Assembly (NCBI RefSeq): GCF_003045775.1
Contig: NZ_PXNS01000012.1
Coordinates: 1-64,000, forward strand
Direction: 5' to 3'
DNA: 64,000 nucleotides
From: Halomonas litopenaei
GTDB taxonomy: Bacteria; Pseudomonadota; Gammaproteobacteria; Pseudomonadales; Halomonadaceae
Shown: one piece after another, positions 61,064 to 64,000 of the stretch
Layout of the letters: each line of letters begins with the position of its first letter
Position numbering within the stretch: the stretch's first letter is position 1
Position numbers and translations under genes: made by a program
The notes under the pieces: generated by a model
What the model was told of the DNA's origin: nothing
The model's database searches: none
Seen by the model: the letters and a program-made list of their open reading frames with translations, nothing else

Positions 61064-63472
61064 TTAGAGCAGCTCGATCGTAAAGGCTTCTATCTTGCCG
61101 CCAAAGGCGAAAGGGCGTCGCTCTGCGTAGTGGCGTGAGACGGGGGAGCCCAGATCGCGGCCCACGTCGAAGGTCTCGCTGGCGCTGAAGGCCAGGGGAA
61201 CCGTCGAGGGCACCTGACCTTCCGCCGCGGTCTGCCCATCCACCTCGATCGTCACCTGCGCCGTTTTACCGGGCACCGGGATCCGGGTGGTGATGACGAT
61301 GTCGTGGCTGCCCGGGGCCAGGGCGGCTGTGTGAATGCGGGTATTCTCCATCAGCAGCATATTGTACTCGTAGGTCAGCCTGCCCTGATCAAGATAGACG
61401 CTGAGCCCGCCGCCGGCACCTCCGATGGCATACAGCACGCCCTCGGCATCGCCCTGGCCAGTGTCGATACGCAGGCTGGCCCGGGTACTCTGGCGACCAA
61501 CGCCGGGGGCCGAAAATTCCGGCATGCGTTGAGTTGTCTGGGTAAAGGTCCAGTGATCGTAGCGCGTCTTGACCCGGTCCTCGGGGTGGACGCGAAGCCA
61601 GTTGCCCGCACCGGTGGGGAAGGCCTTGTTGTCCTCGGCGATATCCATGAAGCGTTGTTTCATCATGGCCAGTCGCTCAGGCTGAGCGTGGGCCAGATCT
61701 CTGGCCTGGGAAAAATCGCTTCGCAGGTCGTAGAGTTCCCACACATCTTCGGCGGAATCCCAGTCGGCGATCCGCTGTGCCGCGCTCGAGGTATCCCAGG
61801 GAACCAGCGGGCCAAAGGTACCGGCAAAGTAGCCATCCAGGTAGAGCCCTCGACTGCCGTTATTGTCGAAGAACTGGTGGTGCTTGCGTCCGGGGGCATC
61901 GGCGTCGTCGAAGGTGTAGGCCAGGCTGATACCGTCCATCGGCATCTGCGGGTAGCCGTTGACGACGTCCGGCAGCGGGATGTCCAGAATGTCGTAGAGG
62001 GTCGGGGCAATATCCACCACGTGGTGGAACTGGTGACGTACCTGCTCATCCGGTGCGATATGGCCGGGCCAGGAGATGACCATGGGGTTGCGGGGCCCGC
62101 CGAAATAGGCACCGAGCAGCTTGGTGCCCTTGAAGGGAGTGCTGCCCGCCCAGGCCCAGCCGGCGTGGTACATGTTTTCGGTCTGGGGGCTGCCGAGAAC
62201 ATCGAGGCCGCCCATGCGATCCAGTACCTCCAGCTGCTGGGCGACACTGCTGCCGATATTGTTCTGGGCCAGCAGTTCGCTGATCGAGCCGTGCTGGCCT
62301 TCGGCACTGGAGCCATTGTCCCCGACGATGTAGATGACCAGGGTATTGTCTCTGAGCCCCATTTCCGCCATGCCCTCGAGCAGTCGCTCGACCTGGCTGT
62401 CGGTGTGCTCCACGAAGCCGGCGTAGATTTCCATCAGGCGAGTCTGGAAGTCGCGCTGGCTCTCGGGAATCTCGTCCCACCCTTGCAGGCTGTCGTCGCG
62501 TGGCGTGAGTGCTGTGCCCGGCGGAATGATGCCCATCTCGAGCTGTCGCTGGTGGGTGCGCACGCGGTAGGCATCCCAGCCATCGTCGAACTGGCCGTCG
62601 TAGCGATCGGCCCATTGCGGTGCAACGTGATGGGGGCCGTGGGCCCCACCCGGCGCCCAGTACATGAAAAACGGCTTGTCCGGATCGAAGGCCCGGTAGT
62701 CGGCGAGCCACGCGAGCGCCTGGTCGGTCAGGTCCTCGGTCAGGTGGTAGTCGGGATCGTCTTCGGGGGGCTCGACATGCAGGGTGTCCACGGTCAGGCG
62801 TGGCTCCCACTGAGACGTCTCGCCCCCCAGAAAGCCGTAGAAGTGCTCGAAACCATAGCCGGTGGGCCAGCGATCCTTGGGGCCGATCGCTGTCGTCTCG
62901 ACCGCCGGGGTGTTGTGCCACTTGCCGAAGGCGGCGGTGTGGTAGCCGTACTGCTTGAGCACCTCGGCCATGGTGGCGGCATTCTTCGGAATCACGCCGG
63001 TATAGCCGTCGAAGGCCACCGCCCGTTCGGCAATGGTACCGGAGCCCACCCGGGTATGATTGCGACCGGTCAGCAAGGACGCCCGCGTGGGAGAACAGAT
63101 GGACGTGGTATGAAAGCCGGTGTACTCGATGCCTTCATCGGCCAGGCGCGACAGCGCTGGCATCCTGACCTCGCCACCGAAGACCTCGGACACCCCGAAG
63201 CCCACATCGTCCAGCATGACGATCAGAACATTGGGGGCGTCCTCCGGCAGGTGGGACGGCTCGTCCGGCCACTGCATGGTGGCGTCCTGGAGGCGAGGTG
63301 GTACATCGCTCGGCATGGGGGCGGGGGCGAAGGGTAATAACGCTCCGTCCGTCTCGGGCCGACCGGTCTCGGACTGGCTTGCCCCAACCGGGCCCGATAC
63401 GGGAGAAAGCAGAACCAGGCCGGCGAGGACGCCGACCATGACTTGCATGGACCTTTGCACGGACCTCTGCAT
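61064..63472 (-). CDS. Periplasmic arylsulfatase
   Basis: The 802-residue product has a signal peptide (about 1-31) and a sulfatase domain: metal ligands Asp88 and Asp89 in VLIVMLDDVGFG, and the sequence CSPTRASLLTGR, in which Cys126 should be converted to formylglycine. KWHNTP and DNGSSAEG add further family residues. It is of the large arylsulfatase type with an extra C-terminal beta-rich region. The ATG at 63472 follows AGGAAGG at 7 nt. A formylglycine-generating enzyme is not adjacent. The substrate is unknown. Confidence 0.87.
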   Translation of the reverse strand: MQRSVQRSMQVMVGVLAGLVLLSPVSGPVGASQSETGRPETDGALLPFAPAPMPSDVPPRLQDATMQWPDEPSHLPEDAPNVLIVMLDDVGFGVSEVFGGEVRMPALSRLADEGIEYTGFHTTSICSPTRASLLTGRNHTRVGSGTIAERAVAFDGYTGVIPKNAATMAEVLKQYGYHTAAFGKWHNTPAVETTAIGPKDRWPTGYGFEHFYGFLGGETSQWEPRLTVDTLHVEPPEDDPDYHLTEDLTDQALAWLADYRAFDPDKPFFMYWAPGGAHGPHHVAPQWADRYDGQFDDGWDAYRVRTHQRQLEMGIIPPGTALTPRDDSLQGWDEIPESQRDFQTRLMEIYAGFVEHTDSQVERLLEGMAEMGLRDNTLVIYIVGDNGSSAEGQHGSISELLAQNNIGSSVAQQLEVLDRMGGLDVLGSPQTENMYHAGWAWAGSTPFKGTKLLGAYFGGPRNPMVISWPGHIAPDEQVRHQFHHVVDIAPTLYDILDIPLPDVVNGYPQMPMDGISLAYTFDDADAPGRKHHQFFDNNGSRGLYLDGYFAGTFGPLVPWDTSSAAQRIADWDSAEDVWELYDLRSDFSQARDLAHAQPERLAMMKQRFMDIAEDNKAFPTGAGNWLRVHPEDRVKTRYDHWTFTQTTQRMPEFSAPGVGRQSTRASLRIDTGQGDAEGVLYAIGGAGGGLSVYLDQGRLTYEYNMLLMENTRIHTAALAPGSHDIVITTRIPVPGKTAQVTIEVDGQTAAEGQVPSTVPLAFSASETFDVGRDLGSPVSRHYAERRPFAFGGKIEAFTIELL

Positions 63473-63704
63473 GACACACCTTCCTCGATAGCGGATTGCT
63501 GCGCATGGAAACGCTGGCTCGACGGGCGTGTCCCTGGCGACAATCGTTGCTGTGTTTCGGTAGCGACTCGTTCAGAAATCGTTGAGCGCCTATCACAGCA
63601 GCCCGAGCTATCGGCGGCGATAACACCGAGGGGAGATGACGCGACGTTATCTGGGGTGATTGACCCCGGTCAGGATTGCCGCATGGTCCTGGCAGGGGCA
63701 TGGC
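63473..63704. other. 232-bp intergenic region upstream of the arylsulfatase gene
   Basis: It is probably the promoter region of the arylsulfatase gene. I see no strong promoter, repeat or reading frame in it. Confidence 0.4.
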
Positions 63705-64000
63705 TTATGCCGGGCATACCGCTATGTTGCTGCTGCGTCTTGGGTCAGCCCGTTCTTCTTTATGGCTGTGTTCAAGACCGGCGGTCGGCTCATCTCGTGG
63801 GTCTTCCCCGGGCAAGTATTCAGGGTCCTCCAGTGGCTCGCCCGCTTCGTTCTGAAGCTGTAGATCGTAGGCGGACTGGAGGCCTGGAGGATCCTCCACC
63901 TCTTCATCGCCTACCTGATGAATATGGCCTGGGTACAAGGGCGACAGCAGGGCAACCAGGATGCCGATTGACGCGAAAATGGCGAACCCCTCGGCATAGC
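63705..64000 (-). CDS. C-terminal end of a membrane protein (cut by window edge)
   Basis: The frame stays open to the right edge. The first 20 visible residues form one membrane segment (YAEGFAIFASIGILVALLSP), followed by an acidic, Pro-rich tail of 77 residues containing GDEEVEDPPG and GEDPRDEP, ending at TAA 63705-63707. It could be the last membrane segment and cytoplasmic tail of a transporter; the family cannot be told from this part. Confidence 0.6.
   Translation of the reverse strand, partial: YAEGFAIFASIGILVALLSPLYPGHIHQVGDEEVEDPPGLQSAYDLQLQNEAGEPLEDPEYLPGEDPRDEPTAGLEHSHKEERADPRRSSNIAVCPA

Noticed and set aside
61304..63337. A 677-codon plus-strand frame opposite the arylsulfatase gene
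   Set aside because: Antisense shadow of a clear sulfatase with an intact active-site motif.

Overview
The window looks like chromosomal DNA of a GC-rich gammaproteobacterium, most probably a Halomonas relative (Halomonadaceae). This rests on gene order shared with E. coli (tig-clpP-clpX-lon-hupB-ppiD; lpxH-ppiB beside cysS; mltD-gloB-yafS-rnhA-dnaQ; yejABEF; yehZYXW), on high GC, and on osmoprotectant-uptake and cation-antiport genes that suit a salt-tolerant organism. The genus is inferred. I recognise no rRNA, tRNA, CRISPR array, prophage or intact insertion sequence.

Layout. Positions 1-8.8 kb hold the protein quality-control block: trigger factor, ClpP, ClpX, Lon with a sigma32-like promoter, HU-beta and the periplasmic chaperone PpiD, with terminators between units. 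Positions 8.9-16 kb hold a COG0523 metallochaperone GTPase preceded by a duplicated 16-bp motif, then lpxH-ppiB facing glnS-cysS, and a DUF1853 gene converging on cysS. Positions 16-19.7 kb hold a YehZYXW/OsmF-type osmoprotectant ABC transporter. Positions 20-26 kb hold a branched-chain 2-oxoacid dehydrogenase operon (E1alpha, E1beta, a two-lipoyl E2) followed directly by a Hanks-type kinase-like gene. Positions 26-38.3 kb are accessory: an orphan ribbon-helix-helix protein, a GlaR/CsiR-like regulator, a SulP transporter, an FAD oxidoreductase, an EAL phosphodiesterase, RarD, an omega-amidase with RsuA, and a 7TM-type diguanylate cyclase. Positions 38.4-44.2 kb hold yejABEF on the minus strand. 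Positions 44.2-49.3 kb hold mltD-gloB facing yafS-rnhA-dnaQ-nudC. Positions 49.3-64 kb hold an SCP2 protein, SohB, an ArsR regulator, an 845-bp partly AT-rich intergenic region, the queuosine-precursor transporter YhhQ with a possible preQ1-like leader, YbfF, an orphan NMT1-like binding protein, the antiporter CvrA, an outer-membrane protein, glutamate dehydrogenase, a LoiP-like lipoprotein protease, a MITE-like repeat, an arylsulfatase and the C-terminal end of a membrane protein cut by the window edge.

Two genome-level habits stand out. Short tandem arrays (11, 12, 14, 31 and 39 bp units) sit at gene boundaries, twice overlapping a stop codon. Several genes also carry an inverted repeat centred on or touching the stop codon.

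The best candidates for something undescribed are the kinase-like gene in the branched-chain dehydrogenase operon, the duplicated element ahead of the COG0523 GTPase, and the 160-bp inverted-repeat element near 60.6 kb.
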